Positions 36,044 through 47,976 of a DNA stretch of 64,000 bases are shown here, piece by piece. The stretch is from positions 1,910,800 through 1,974,799 of the forward strand of contig CM041198.1 in assembly GCA_023078555.1 (NCBI GenBank). Reading direction: 5' to 3'. This DNA is from Ulva prolifera. Its lineage: Eukaryota > Chlorophyta > Ulvophyceae > Ulvales > Ulvaceae. Position numbers and translations under genes: made by a program. The notes beneath the pieces were generated by a model. The model was not told the origin of the DNA and searched no databases. It saw only the letters and a program-made list of their open reading frames with translations. The stretch's first letter is position 1; each line of letters starts with the position of its first letter.

Positions 36044-39030
36044 CGTGCGCTGGCGGCAGGTGTGTGACGCTTCAGGGTGTTTTTGGGCGTCTGATGGGGC
36101 ACGCCAAGTGTGATGCATGCATGTGTGCGCATCATCATGCTGCCCTGACGAGCCATGGTGCGCATCGCCATGTTTGTGTGCCTCGCCGTGAGTGGCGCAA
36201 CTCATGAGGGGCTCGCTGTCGGGTTCTCTGGAGCAGGGTTTGAGCCCTTCCCGGAGACGTCGTGGCTGACACCTCAGCAGCAAAGTTCTGGCAACACCCT
36301 ATGTACCTGATGGGCCACCATCGTTCCGAGCACCGGGGGTGGGGGGATCGATCACTGCGTCCGTGAGAGTGCCGTGCTGGCGGCTTGCGTATTGCCAGCG
36401 GGTGAGTGTAGTCACAGCTTGCCTGTGTGAGGCGCTGCGCGCCAGCCTTGCCTGTCGCACGATTTTGGTTGACATTGTTGGTCGGGTCTTCGTGGTGACG
36501 CGGGTGCAGGCCGACATGAGGTCTGGCCGCCGAGCCGCGGGGGACCACACTGCAGGTGCTTTTGGTGGGCAACAGGCGCCAGCAGCCTGTGCTTGTCTGC
36601 TCATGCTGTTCCGGGCCGAACTTCCGGCCTGAATTTCCGGCCATACCGGGAACAGCGTTTTTGAGGGCAGAAGTTTTCCACACGGCCCTTGTCACAGGGT
36701 GTCTATAGCTAGCACAGAAGAGTAACATTGGCACGGGCGCGGGATGGGAGCAGCTGGGCTGTGGGCTGCCATCCATCCTAGTGGCCAGCCAGCCACTATC
36801 CCGCTGGCGGTTCTTGGCTGGGGTGATGCATTGGCGGTCTGAGACGAGCTCGTCCTCAGCCTGCTGAATCTTTTGTTTCCCTACCAGTGGATCCTGCACA
36901 GTCCAACCGGGCATGTGGCGCCCCGAGGAGCATATCGGCCTCGACAGGCTGTTTCCACACCGCATAGCATCTGTAGGCCTCTTGATCTTCATCGTGAGTG
37001 GGAAGTTCCATGCCCTGGGTATAGACGAGACAGCAGGCGCATCTAACGAGTCCAGAGCAGTGGGGCCGTGATGTAGGAGCGGCTTGTGTCGGATCTCAGT
37101 CTGCTGCATGTACAGTACTTGCCGCATGTAAACATGTGAAGCTGCTTGCAGCCCTCTAGATGGCTTATCGGCGGTAGTTCCCCGCCGCTCGTGGTGTGCA
37201 TGGTTTTACTACGGTTTGGGCAAGGATGTAGACATCAAGTCTGTGCCTCAGGCTGATGAACGATGCCCGTTGGCCGTAGTTCCCATTCTATGAGCCTGCC
37301 ATGCTGGCAACAGTCGCCTGACCAAGGTCGGCATGCTGCAATTTGTATCCGAAGCCCAGATAAAGTGACTCGCAGCATGCCATCCGCACAAGCCCTCAGC
37401 AAAACATGGATGGAGACGCCTCAAACACACATAACATCGACCAATGCTCCACAGCCCCTGTCCAATGCCTGTGCGCTTTGGTGTGCTGTGGGATGTAAGG
37501 AATGAGTTGCCGACTAGAATCGTATGACCTTCGAGTTGTCAAATTCTGGATTTCTTTCATCATTGTGGAGAAAGGAGGTACCCACGTCCCTCCCGTTGCT
37601 TGACTGGAGAAACAAGTCTACGGGCGCATCCATGGCTCCGGGTGCACCTATTCAACCCTAGACACCACTTGAACACCTGCACGCATCCGCTTCACATTCA
37701 TCGAACACCAGGCGTCTAATCGGGTAGCCATGCCACAAACGGGCCATCTGGGCCTGCCCAGGAGTGTGCGGGTGGTGGGAACGGGCAGGCGGAGGCGCTC
37801 GCAACGTACAGCCATGGTAGCATGTCATATGTGCAGGCTTGTGGGTGGGCGGGTGCACTGCCACAGTGTGGGAAGCATCGGCCTGGCTGTGAGCCACAGC
37901 CTGCGGTAGCAATGCAGAGCTGGCCCCTGCAGCACTGCATGGATCCAGTACGTATGTCTGGAGGGGTCGAGGTCCTGTTCAGGATCGGGGTCGAGGTCCT
38001 GTTCAGGATCAGGGTCAAGGTCCTGTTCAGGATCGAGGTCCTGTTCAGGATGCAGCTAGTACACCTGTTGAGTGACTTGACATCAAACCTTTTGACGTGT
38101 ACATGCTCATAGAGATGCTAGTCGTAGTTGACCAGGCAGCCAGCTCCTGTGCTGTACGAGCACGATGACACAAAAGCGCAAAAGCGCTTACGTAGCCTGA
38201 ACATGTGCTGCCACAGACCAAGGGGTGGAATTACCTACAAATTGGCATAGTCGTAAACTATTATGCACCGCAATGAAGACAAACTGAGACTAACTCACAC
38301 GTGTCGGTAAGCCAGCTTCTGTTTTTGGACTGTGTTCAGCCCCTGCATGCTTGCTGGCATTGCTGTAACATAATTCCGCTGAGGACATGGCTGATTGAAT
38401 CCTGGTTTGCTTTACTTTGCACTGGCAGCCCTAGTGCGTTGCAGTTTTGGCAGATGTTCGCTGCAGCTGGGGAGCATGGGTATGTCACAGGACGGCACTT
38501 ATCAGCAGTAAAGTAAATCGAACTAGCATTTATTCTGCCATGTTGTCTGCAGCCAAATAGATCGGTGCAGGCGGGTCGAGACAGTTAGTTTCGCGGGCGA
38601 TGTGAACGTGGGCTGAAGCTGTGTTACAAGGACAGAGTGGGTGACGCAGGTAGCTCCACAGGAACCGCACAGCAAGGCAACACATGCGAATTCAGTCGAT
38701 ATGTGTAAATCAGCGTGCGAAAAGTGCAGGTTGACCGATCACATGGCTGGGAAACATCACTTTAGCGCCAGGAATGGCTGTACCGGGATCATGGGGGCAA
38801 CGTGAAGAGAGGTTGGAAGCACTATGATCCACCTTTTGGAAACTGAGCTCTTTGTACGCTGCCCGTGGATGCATTGCACTGGGCAATACTGTTCAAATTC
38901 TTACGAGACATCCATTCGTGCGCGGAAACGTGGCTAGCACAACGTTTGGAATTGCGTAATGTTTAGGAGCATTTGTGAAAGCCGAGCCTGCGTCGCCGGT
39001 GGACCGCGTTTTGGCATCACATCATAGCGA
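36044..39030. other. Long intergenic region, no supported gene
   Basis: A 330-codon minus-strand frame (36135-37127) exists but has a composition typical of random GC-rich sequence and no motif. A tandem repeat lies at 37965-38055, listed separately. Nothing else could be supported. Confidence 0.5.
37965..38055. repeat. 24-bp tandem repeat
   Basis: Four copies of GTCCTGTTCAGGATC with variable GGGGTCGAG-type linkers (24, 24 and 18 bp spacing). The core CCTGTTCAGG is itself nearly palindromic. Confidence 0.85.
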
Positions 39031-39219
39031 ATGCGTGGTCGAAGTTTGACTAAGCGCCCTCGTCGATATTCCAGAGCTCGCTCTGAAACAGATGAGCCGA
39101 GCCGAAGAGGCGCGCACGCACCCCGAACAGATAGACCTCTGACAGAAGTGGTCTCCGAAGACAGTGATCGGCTGTACTACGAGGCCGACATCGCTGGCGG
39201 GTTTGTTTTCTGTACATGA
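39031..39219 (+). CDS. Small ORF, possible exon
   Basis: 62 residues starting MRGRSLTKRPRRYSRARSE and ending DSDRLYYEADIAGGFVFCT. The basic-then-acidic composition looks like protein, but no splice context or family could be found. It lies 680 bp upstream of the (D/N)EG-repeat gene. Confidence 0.25.
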   Translation: MRGRSLTKRPRRYSRARSETDEPSRRGAHAPRTDRPLTEVVSEDSDRLYYEADIAGGFVFCT

Positions 39220-39894
39220 CAGGACTTCACGGTATGAGCGTAGAAGGCTTAACACACAGTTTGAGTCATGCATACATCCCACGAGAAAGTTTTGTTTGCG
39301 TACATGTATGCGTACATGTACGCCGTAAGAACTCTTGCACCTGCGCTGCCGTTGAACTTGCTAGCAGAGAACAAAGTCACCTCTCTTGGCCCAGCTGTTG
39401 CACGAGGTTCAACAGGCTATATATACCACACCAGCATGCAGTCAATCCACATTCCAACCATTCTCTCAACATTCCAGATTCTGATCAACAACAAGCAACA
39501 TGTGCGCTCCTCACATCGCGGCCCAGCCGCTAGGCACAGTACAGTGCTGACACCGAAATGCGTGTGTCGACGTACGCACGCACCATGCAGTCAATATGAG
39601 AATCTGTAGGACTATGTTGGCCCACATACTGTCGGGTCTCTCGCTGATTCAGGGTGTGCTTGCCACGACTGGTGTGGGTCAAGCTCCTGCCTGACCGCTT
39701 CACCGTGCTCTGCCAATGGGCCACGTATCCGCAGACGATGGCGATAGTTTTGTTGCCTCAGCGATCTTCACGTGCAGTTTCTTTCAGAGCGCTAAGCTGT
39801 GGAAGTAGTCCATTGCCTCACGATCACTCCAAAACTGCACACCACCACATGTGTTTGGTAACCGCACAGAGGCTATCTTGAGCACACAGCAACA

Positions 39895-41705
39895 ATGAGT
39901 CTGGCCTGCAGGTCTTACACCGCAGTCCTCATTGCCGTTCTCGTGGCTTCGGCCACCCTGGTCCCAGAGCCTGCCAGCGCGGCCTTGACGACTCAGTCCG
40001 CGCCCGGCCGTGAGCTCTTGATGAAGAACAAAAACAAGGGCAAGAAGAAGAACAAAAAGGACAAGGACGACAAGAACGACATGAAGAAGAATAATGGGGA
40101 TGAAGGCAATGAGGGCAAAGAGGGCGACGAGGGCAATGAGGGAGTCACTCTGTTCATCCCCAACCGTGGCAGCGAGGGCGACGAAGGCGACGAGGGTGAT
40201 GAGGGTAACGAAGGCGATGAGGGCGACGAGGGTGATGAGGGGGATGAGGGCAACGAGGACAATGAGGGCGATGAGGGCGATGAGGGCAACGAGGGCAATG
40301 AGGGCGATGAGGGCGATGAAGGCGACGAGGGCAACGAGGGGGGGTCGGTGGACTCCAACTCCGGCTCCACAAAGTCGGCGGTAGAGTGCACGAGCCAGGC
40401 CAGCGCGCGCAGCTTCTCGGCAGTGTCGGATGCCCACGTCACCACTGTCTCCAAGGTCTTTACCGAGTTCTGCCGCGACGACTTTGACGGCAGCGCTGCG
40501 CGCGCGGTCAGCATTGCAGAGGACTCCGCTGTCGCTTTCGCCAACGCGATCGCCGCTACCCAGGCCTCCTGCGTCAGCCAGGGCAACGCCTTTGGCTGCG
40601 CCTCCGCCTCCGCTACCGCGACCGCGTGGGCGGAGGCCACAGCCGAAGCGCACGCGACCGCCGTCGCCGCGTCCGCAGAGGAGTGCGACTGCCTCGCCGA
40701 CGCCTCCGCGCTGTCTGTCGGCACCGCCTCGACCTTCATCGAGCTGACCGCAGACGCGTTTGCCCGCGCTGAGGTGACCGCGTGCTCCGAGGGCGATGCC
40801 TCCTCCTTCGCGGCCGCCTACGCAGACTGCTCTGCGCTCGCGTACGCCACCGTCTGGACCAAGGTACGCCAACGCCACTAGCCCCCCCCCAGCCGCCTGC
40901 GTCTCTGCTTTGGGCACTGTCGGCCCTCTTCGCGTGCTTCAGGTCGCTTCTCTGGTGCATGCAATCTGCCTTTTGCGATTCGACCAACGTCAACGTGGTT
41001 GCGTAGTTGGGGGCGATTTGTCTGGGGTGTAGTGCCATCAAATGTCCGACAGCACGCTCGTGGTTCCGGTGGCCAACCCACATGCCACCCACACCACAGG
41101 ATTCCCGCTCCTACTGCATTACGTGCATGCAATGGCCGCCCCAGGCCAAGCCCGCCACAGCACTCCTGCTCCCACTGCGCAGCATGCATGCAGGCCATCG
41201 CCGAGGCGCTGCTGGAGGGCAACTGCTTCTCCTCGAACGTCGCGACCCGCATCGTCGCCGAGACCAGCGGCGACTTTGGCGTCATCGAGGGCTGCGAGCG
41301 CGATGACTTCTCCTTCGGTGACGCCTTCGGCGCCACCGACGGCTCCACCGCCGAGGGCGTACGCTCCCCCGCTGCTCAGTGCACCTGTGCCTGCAACATG
41401 CTCCTGCGTCTGTTGGCTGGCTTTGTGATGATTTAACAATTTAACATTGCTCCTGCGCGCACACATGGCACTAGTGCTAGCTTAGTGCTGCTGCGCCGAC
41501 CCATTGCCCCTGTGCGTGCTGGCTCCATTGCAGCCCTCTCCATGCTCACCGCATCATGTACAGTGCTGCAACTGCTTTGCTGCGGATGTGATGAGGATGA
41601 GCTGCACCGTAGTAGAGAGCTCGCCCATTTGCAGCGCTGTGTGTGTCGACTGGGGCATCCTTCTAACACCCTGTTCGTGCTGTGCAGCAGGCCAACACCA
41701 ACTAG
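39895..41705 (+). CDS. Secreted (D/N)EG-repeat protein with ten-cysteine Ala-rich domain, copy 1
   Basis: Exons 39895-40863, 41194-41358 and 41688-41705 join in phase 0 to 383 residues. A signal peptide (AVLIAVLVASATLVPEPASA) is followed by a Lys/Asn/Asp-rich linker and about 30 acidic tripeptides DEG/NEG (40096-40347), interrupted once by VTLFIPNRGS. The C-terminal domain, about 200 residues, is Ala-rich and carries ten cysteines in motifs such as CTSQASARSFS, FTEFCRDDFDG, CVSQGNAFGCASA, ECDCLADASALSVGTAS, YADCSALAYATVWTK and IEGCERDDFS. The last exon encodes only QANTN. All ten cysteines are conserved in the copy at 54.2 kb. No known family is recognised. A cell-wall, matrix or calcium/metal-binding surface protein is a reasonable guess from secretion, acidity and disulfide potential, but this is inference. 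Confidence 0.8.
40096..40347 (+). repeat. 9-bp minisatellite coding for DEG/NEG
   Basis: Repeats of GAGGGCGAC/AAT with DEG dominant; no frameshifts occur along its length. Confidence 0.95.
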
Positions 41706-41999
41706 GCTGCGCCTGCCCTCTTAGCACTGCGGGAGCGGGCACCAGCTGGCCAGCCGGCGCCCCTCCGATAGTCTCGCACGCCGTTTGGCACCGGCCAGAG
41801 TTGAGGTGTAGCAGAAGCAGGAGGCACGTGAAGCAGAAGATGCACATACGTGCATAGCTAGAGCAACTATGAGGGCTCAGCGTGATGCCGTCAAGCGGCA
41901 CGGTGTCGCGTGACTGCGATTTTGGAGATGATGATGCGGAGGACCGACGCATGCATGGCCGATCGACGCATATGTATTCTGCGTGGTGTTTGCGTACAG

Positions 42000-42075
42000 T
42001 AGTAGCGCGCCCGCCCGGCAGTAGAGCGCCCGCCCGGCAATAGCGCCCGCCCGGCAGTAGAGCGCCCGCCCGGCG
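42000..42075. repeat. About 20-bp GC-rich tandem repeat
   Basis: Four copies of GCGCCCGCCCGGCAGTAGA, one lacking two bases. Confidence 0.85.
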
Positions 42076-42510
42076 CAGACGGGGCGAGTGCGCTGATACC
42101 CTACTGCGTGCTTTAGATGGATGCAGATGGTGTGTTGCAGGGGCACAGGCGTAGCTTGTGAAGGGCCGAGACACAGTTGAGGGAATGTAGTGTGCAGGGG
42201 CAGCGCAGGGGCAGCCATGGTGACTGATGGCTGTGTGGCCAGCCATGGTGAGCCCACACAGCAGCTCCGCTGTGGTATCTGGCAGCCGAGGGGCACATGC
42301 CGTGGCGGCTGTGTGCCAAGGCTTGTGTTTGTGCTTGGGACGTGTAACTTATGCATGATAGAACTTTCATGAACAAATGCAGCAGAAGATCAAACACTCT
42401 GCTGCCCAGAGGCCGTGACCCACAAGCATGCATAATTGCCGGTGGCAAGTTGCAGCGTCCCTAGCCCGCGCATGGCCGGATTGCTTGTTACACATGAGCT
42501 GCAGCTGCGG

Positions 42511-42568
42511 CACATGTTGTGGCAATCCAGTGATGTGGCCGCTACACCACCGGACTGCCACAACATGT
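42511..42568. repeat. Palindromic repeat family A, intact copy
   Basis: Arms ACATGTTGTGGCAATCC and GGACTGCCACAACATGT are inverted repeats of about 23 bp flanking a GTGGCCGCTACACC centre. A single-stranded copy would fold into one hairpin. No coding capacity. Confidence 0.8.
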
Positions 42569-42999
42569 CAGGGTCTGAGACCAAAACCCTAGGGGGGGCT
42601 CCTGTCAAATTGAGCATGCCTATGCGCCCTCCAGGTCACCAAAAGGCGGCCTCGAGCCTAGACTGCATGGCCGCCGTGAGCCTTGGCTTGTGGTCCTCGT
42701 CATTCGGGATCGTCGCTAGCTGTTCCTTCACCTGGTCTCTTCAGTGAAGGTTCTTCACCCGAAACGGCTGAGGGCTAGGCTGGCAGGCCGCCTGTCACAG
42801 GAGGCACGCCCCATGGCACCTGCCGCAGGAGGGAGCAGGAGGCAACTTGAGAGGCGTGAGCTGCATGCACACAGCTGCTGCTTTCTGTTTTCGCAGTGCT
42901 GCCCGCCTCGCCGCCTTCATCCTTGTGCCACAGCCTAGTGTGGACTACGCACGTGCTGGAATGTGTGATCCCTAACAATGCCACCTGCTGCGCTCGCAG

Positions 43000-45085
43000 T
43001 TGCCTCAGGGATCGCTGAAGACATCTGTGCTGTACTCTTTCACTAGTAGTGATACCACTTCAAGTACACCGCCTGTACGCAACCGCCAGGGCTTCTCCGA
43101 CTTGTGCCTTGTGGTAAACACGCCCAGGGCCACTCCTGCAACACCCTCGTACATGCAACGTGGGGGAATCCAGGCGCAGGATTACAGGCGGACGCTCAAG
43201 CTTGGGCCTATGGTCCACACCAGCCCTCCAAGGCTGCGCCCGCGTCCAGCACAAAACCGTTGACACGTAAGCCTAGGCATATGGATATTATTGGATTCAA
43301 TATTGGATTCATGCCCATGCATCGACGTGGAGCACCAAGCAGGCTGCGCGGAGTTGACCCTCGGCACACAGTCACACGGTCCCCGGAAGGGCGCCGTTCA
43401 GTGGACTCAGAGCTCTGAGTCAACCTCGAGGTCAGAGTCGAGAGAACGGACGCTCGGCAAATGGAAGCGATGAGTTCGAGACACTGAGAGCCTCAGGCTA
43501 CGACGCGACAGCCAGGTGGAGCCTGGACAGCGCCTCAAGGACCGCGCACGGTACTGGTAGCACACACGCGCTGACCCGATGCGGGCCGCGCATGACCAAC
43601 TGGTAGGGTGTATGCCTTTACCGGAAGGGACCTGAAGGTCCGCAGACTTCCGCCGCTGTGGCTACCAGCGACTCCCGCACTGGCGCCCTGCGAAGCAGAC
43701 AGGCGCACGCGGCGTCTGACCCGCCGTTTGCCGGCGTTCAAGATGTACACTTAATCATGCTCGTGGCCACACAGTTTTAACACATTGTTAACATTGTGTT
43801 TGAAATCCCCACCCCCGCGGTGCTGGTTGGGGCCAGTGTCAGCAGCGCATGCCCTCAGCTCCACTCTTCCTCGTGTCAACGCCGCCTCTGTCAGCTGGTG
43901 GCAACATCTTGTGGGTAAACTCTGTCGGGCTCAATGGGGTTCCACTGCGCATGCATGGCCAACGATGTTTTGAAGGTTGCAGAAATTTCCCAGCCCGGAC
44001 GATGGACCGAGTTGCTGACCTGATTAGGTGTTGATATGGAATGCAGCTGGGCACCAGCACCCGTGGTACCTGCGTCCACGGGTGTTCCTGCGGAGGTTGC
44101 GACAATGTGGCCACAAGCACTCCGGTTAAGACCGCACGGTTCACAACCTGCACGAGGATTCAAGTGGATCAGCTTCGCCGCAACCGTTTGGCTCGGTCAC
44201 GCCGCCTCTCTGCACTTGGCCTTAAACCATATTCCCGACGCCTCACGCTTGTGCGCAGCTGCATCTGACCTAGCGAGCAGGTGTCATTACGTGAAGCACT
44301 CAGTCCGCAGGTTCAACAATGCGTTCGTGTCGGGTTAGCTGTATTACTGCACGTCCAGAAGCATGCTTGTGCAAATTTTATTTGCTTCTCATCGATATCT
44401 TGGCGCCCTGCTGTACATGTCTTGGGATTGCTGGTTCCGGAGCCAGCTGGAGACACGGCCTTGCAAGGTCTCGCCGAATGTTCTCACGCTTCGAATATCG
44501 CACTGATGGCAGATCTCAGTAGCTACATCTGCCACGGACAAGATCCTGCGAGGCTTTCCGTCGCGGATGATGCAGCGTCCTTCGTGTACGGGCCTGTGGC
44601 AGTGCACGTTCCTGACGTTCGCGCCTCGCAGAGCGCTCTCATATCCCAGCTCCGTGAGCAGGCACAAGGCCAACAAGAAGAGCTCGCATCTCCGCTGTCC
44701 ATCCAAGAGGCAAAGGCTTGGTTGGCATGCTCAAGTCGGGAGTCTGCTGACGACATGAACGACGAGACGCTCTTGCACGCTCTCAAGGTACGTTAATCAG
44801 TGATGGTTGACGCCACGACGTGAATGTATTGTATAAGCATTGAATTTTTGTCAAGCGGCCATAGCAGAAGTTGCTCGTGAACACGGGCGAATGCCAATGT
44901 CAAGTCACGACACAGATCCAAAGGCCAAGCTGCAGGCCGTGTCGCAGCCGCGGATTACGCTTCAACTCGCATCGAGCAAGAAGCTGGGCATATACCGTGA
45001 GCTTTGCTGGCGTGTTGCCTCAGACACTAGCAGGTTGTGCAAGTCCATTGTTACTACGGTGCAACAAAGCAAAGCAACATTTTGA
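43000..45085 (+). CDS. Unidentified gene, one clear exon at 44506-44787
   Basis: The best exon begins MADLSSYICHGQDPARLSVA at 44506 and ends NDETLLHALK before a GTACGT donor at 44788. It is acidic and helical (SALISQLREQAQGQQEELAS). A likely following exon near 44865-44985 reads AEVAREHGRMPMSSHDTDPK, but the splice phases do not close, so an intervening exon or another acceptor is needed. Upstream open segments near 43020 (TSVLYSFTSSDTTSSTPPVR) and 43860 may belong to it. No family is recognised. Confidence 0.35.
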
Positions 45086-45836
45086 GCCACGTGACGTTGT
45101 ACATCCGGATTTATCATCCGCCCGGAGCTATGTCCACATATTCTGGTTGGTAAAGCAGATTCCCGTGGGCCAGTCAATGCCTGCTTAGTGTCATGACCTG
45201 CTACTTCTGCACACCTGCATGCAGTGCCAAGAGATACCTGCATAGCGTCCGCATTCTTGGGCTTGAACTCAATATTTTAATGTTCATAAATCGGGAAAGC
45301 AGTCAACTAGCTTGTGTCTGCAATAAATGCCTCTGAGATTTCACGCTAGGTGCTGGGTCACAGAGAGACATTCATGCGGTGGGCAACACCTCTTTGCAGT
45401 CAGCCACACCAATACTCCAGGACACACATACTGTGACGGCTCCTCCGTTACATGCATGGCATCTTCAGTGCACTGTTGTACATTGCTGAAGAGTTGAGCG
45501 GCTGCTGTGGCCATCATCGGCTGTGGTGCTTGCCTGGCTGGATGCAGCGTGAGAAGCAAATTATGGCCCAAGGACCATTGTTGTCATGACATTGCAGCGC
45601 TGTCAGCCACTCCAGTCTGGTCTAGCGAATTCCGTATTGCTCTGTGTGTCCCCTGTTGGCTTGTGTGTTTGGACTGCTACTTTTCATGTCATGGGAAACC
45701 CTAACTGGCAGGATGTTCTGCCATCCCTGCCCTGGCATCACCTATTGAGCCCCTCACCAAGCAGCGATGCAGAGAATGTAAACAGTGACGGACAGTCTTC
45801 TCTCATCAGTTAACAACATATGATCTCTTAGAGATT

Positions 45837-45916
45837 GGTGACGTGGCCGAGTGGTCTAAGGCGCTGTGTTAAGGCCGCAGTCCTTCGGGGCGCAGGTTCG
45901 AATCCTGCCGTCGCTA
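45837..45916 (+). tRNA. tRNA-Leu (anticodon AAG)
   Basis: A complete class II cloverleaf without intron. The acceptor stem GGTGACG pairs with CGTCGCT, with two G-T pairs. It has a D-arm GCC...GGC, and an anticodon stem CTGTG/CGCAG with loop TTAAGGC giving anticodon AAG. The variable arm is TCCTTCGGGGC, and the T-arm GCAGG-TTCGAAT-CCTGC is perfect. The discriminator base is A, as expected for leucine. The internal box B GGTTCGAATCC is present and a TTTT run lies about 10 bp downstream as a Pol III terminator. Confidence 0.96.
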
Positions 45917-47954
45917 GGCAGCAATTGTTTTGCAGTAGTTTTGCAACATCCAGGCACTGGCATCTGTGCAGGTATGGTTGTTTTAAGGCGGGCCGCACGC
46001 CCTGGGGTGGTGCCGGGCCCATCCGCTGGAACAGGCGGCCCCTGGGAGAGGCGTGCGGTTTTGGCCGCGGCAAACATCATGCTACGTGGCCTCGCCTGAT
46101 GTGACATGCTTTCATACTACAGCGTTACAGAAGTGCCCGTCACAAACGTAGTACTTCAGGGTGTTGCTTTGTTGGTGTCTCACCGAACCCCTGTAGCCAC
46201 AACCATGCTTGTTCCTTGCTGGTTTGCCCTTCTAGCCATCCCAATCAATCCGGCCAGTCGTCACTGTGCCCAAATAGGTACAACCATCACACTGATCCTC
46301 GCTCAACATCACAAAAACTTGGATGCTGTGAGGCCTGGCCAAACCCCAAACGACCGACAACCTCCAGAATCTATCGTGCTGATCGTACTGAGGCATCGCC
46401 TCGTGCACAACACAACACAGACCTACCATCCACGGCGGCGGCGGCCTGTACATCGGAGCACCGAGATGCAATGCAGATCACAGGGTTATCGGGCGTGTGC
46501 GTGTGCGGTGCATGGCCGGCAGGCACGTATGTGTACAGTGCCGTTTTCCCGTTTCCCGAAGTGGAACAGGAACGGCCTTGCCATCGCTCCACACTGCACC
46601 TCCAACACCCTCACACCAATAATCCGCACTCTAGATCTTATTGGGAGCAGATGTATGCCCATGAAGCCGCTCTTAGGACGGCACCCCGCGTGAGCGTGCA
46701 ACCGGCTGCGTCAAAGCGAGGGAACCCGCACAGCCACACTCGCACCCCCCTCGCCGGTACCCATGCGACCCCTCCTTCGTGCTGCACATGATCCGCCTCT
46801 GTACCCGTGAGCCATGACGCACCGCTGCTTGTGCTGGCGTCGGCTCGCGGATGCAGCGTTTGCTGTGCCTGTGGTGCAGCGTTTGCTGTGGCTGTGGTGC
46901 GCACGCGCCCCTCCCGCGGCGGCACTATCTGCCGCCCCGGCCTTGCCCTTGCAGCCCACACATGCATGGCCTTGCCCTTGCAGCCCACCGCCGCCGGCAT
47001 GCATCGCATGACATTCAGGCCCGCCGCGTGCAGGCTGCGGATTTCCTCGACGATGACGTGGCGGCGGAGCGCGCTGTGCGAGCTCTGGGCGCTGCGGTCG
47101 CGGCGGCCATTCACATCCCCCCCGGCCGGCCCTCACGGGCCCCAAACCCCACAACCCTCCAGCGCGTGAGCGTCTGCCAGGTGCGTCCGGATGCCCCATG
47201 CATACGCACTCGCGTGCTGCTGTTGCCAACTGTGGCGCCAGCACATGCTCCCATGCTGTGCTCAGGCGCAGGCATGGGAGTGCCGTTCTCTCATAGATGT
47301 ATGTCTGTGCCAATCCAGTGATACGGCCGCTACACCATTGGATTGCCACAATATCCGCGCCTGGCTTGATCCAGATGTACCGTGGCAGTTATATCGGCCT
47401 GCTGTTGCATCTTGGACCTCTTCGGTGTGCCAGCTGTGGAGGGCCAGCACTGGGGCCCCACACATGCATGGCGAGAAGTGCACAGTCAAGTGCAGCGCAT
47501 GAGTCCAGTGCACGTGGCCGGTTCTGACTCGCAGCGTCGTGACTGAGCCACTCCGGACGCCCTGCAAGTTCAAGCAACACACCAGCATACCTTCTCCGAG
47601 GTGCTCAGCTTGCTCCTCTGTTGCATATGCATCGAACATATGACACAGCCAGCTGCTCAGTTCCACCGGTGCGCCGCAGTGCAATGCCGCGGATGCCCAC
47701 GTTGCATCGCTCACGTCGGCCAGCATGCATGTACGCTCCTCACGGCCATCACCTCCGCCCTGTCCCCACAACCGCAGCCTCTGCCTCTGCCTCGCCCTTG
47801 ACGTTAACCCACGTGCATCTTCTGCCCTTGCACCTTGGCCGCGGCACAACCGGCCCGCCTGCCGTCCGGCGCACCCCTCCGCGTGGCGAGACAGATCGGT
47901 GCACTGTCATGCAGATCGTTCAGGCCCTGTCATGCAGATCGTTCGGGCCCTGTC
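45917..47954. other. Spacer before the LRR gene, no gene supported
   Basis: Both strands are open around 46.6-47.2 kb. The plus strand reads RRVQAADFLDDDVAAERAVR and the minus strand RRHVIVEEIRSLHAAGLNV over the same bases. Neither has a splice-consistent model or a recognisable family, so no call is made. Confidence 0.4.
47304..47354. repeat. Palindromic repeat family A copy
   Basis: TGTGCCAATCCAGTGATAC-GGCCGCTACACC-ATTGGATTGCCACA. The arms are inverted repeats and the centre matches the 42.5 and 60.5 kb copies. Confidence 0.8.
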
Positions 47955-47976
47955 ATGCAGATCGTTCAGGCCGCGC
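47905..47976. repeat. 24-bp tandem repeat overlapping the LRR start codon
   Basis: Three copies of TGTCATGCAGATCGTTCRGGCC, 24 bp apart. Each contains an ATGCAGATCGTT that could act as a start; only the third is followed by the conserved frame without extra repeats. Confidence 0.85.

Larger units (their letters stand above)
41706..42999. other. Spacer with tandem and palindromic repeats
   Basis: No gene supported. It contains a GC-rich tandem repeat (42000-42075), palindromic family A (42511-42568), and a segment near 42896-42935 resembling 26615-26650 (both read GTGCTGCCCGCCT and end with a CTTTATCCTT- or CTTCATCCTT-like run). Confidence 0.5.

Noticed and set aside
36135-37127. Minus-strand 330-codon frame
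   Set aside because: No motif, no start context and random-looking composition; long frames of this kind are expected in GC-rich spacers.
39993-40739. Minus-strand 248-codon frame rich in Ser-Pro-Leu
   Set aside because: It is antisense to the (D/N)EG repeats, which make the opposite strand open. Signal peptide, cysteines and splice sites all support the plus strand. The minus frame at 54196-55020 is rejected for the same reason.
45835-46104. Short frames over the tRNA
   Set aside because: The sequence folds as a complete tRNA-Leu; the frames are coincidental.
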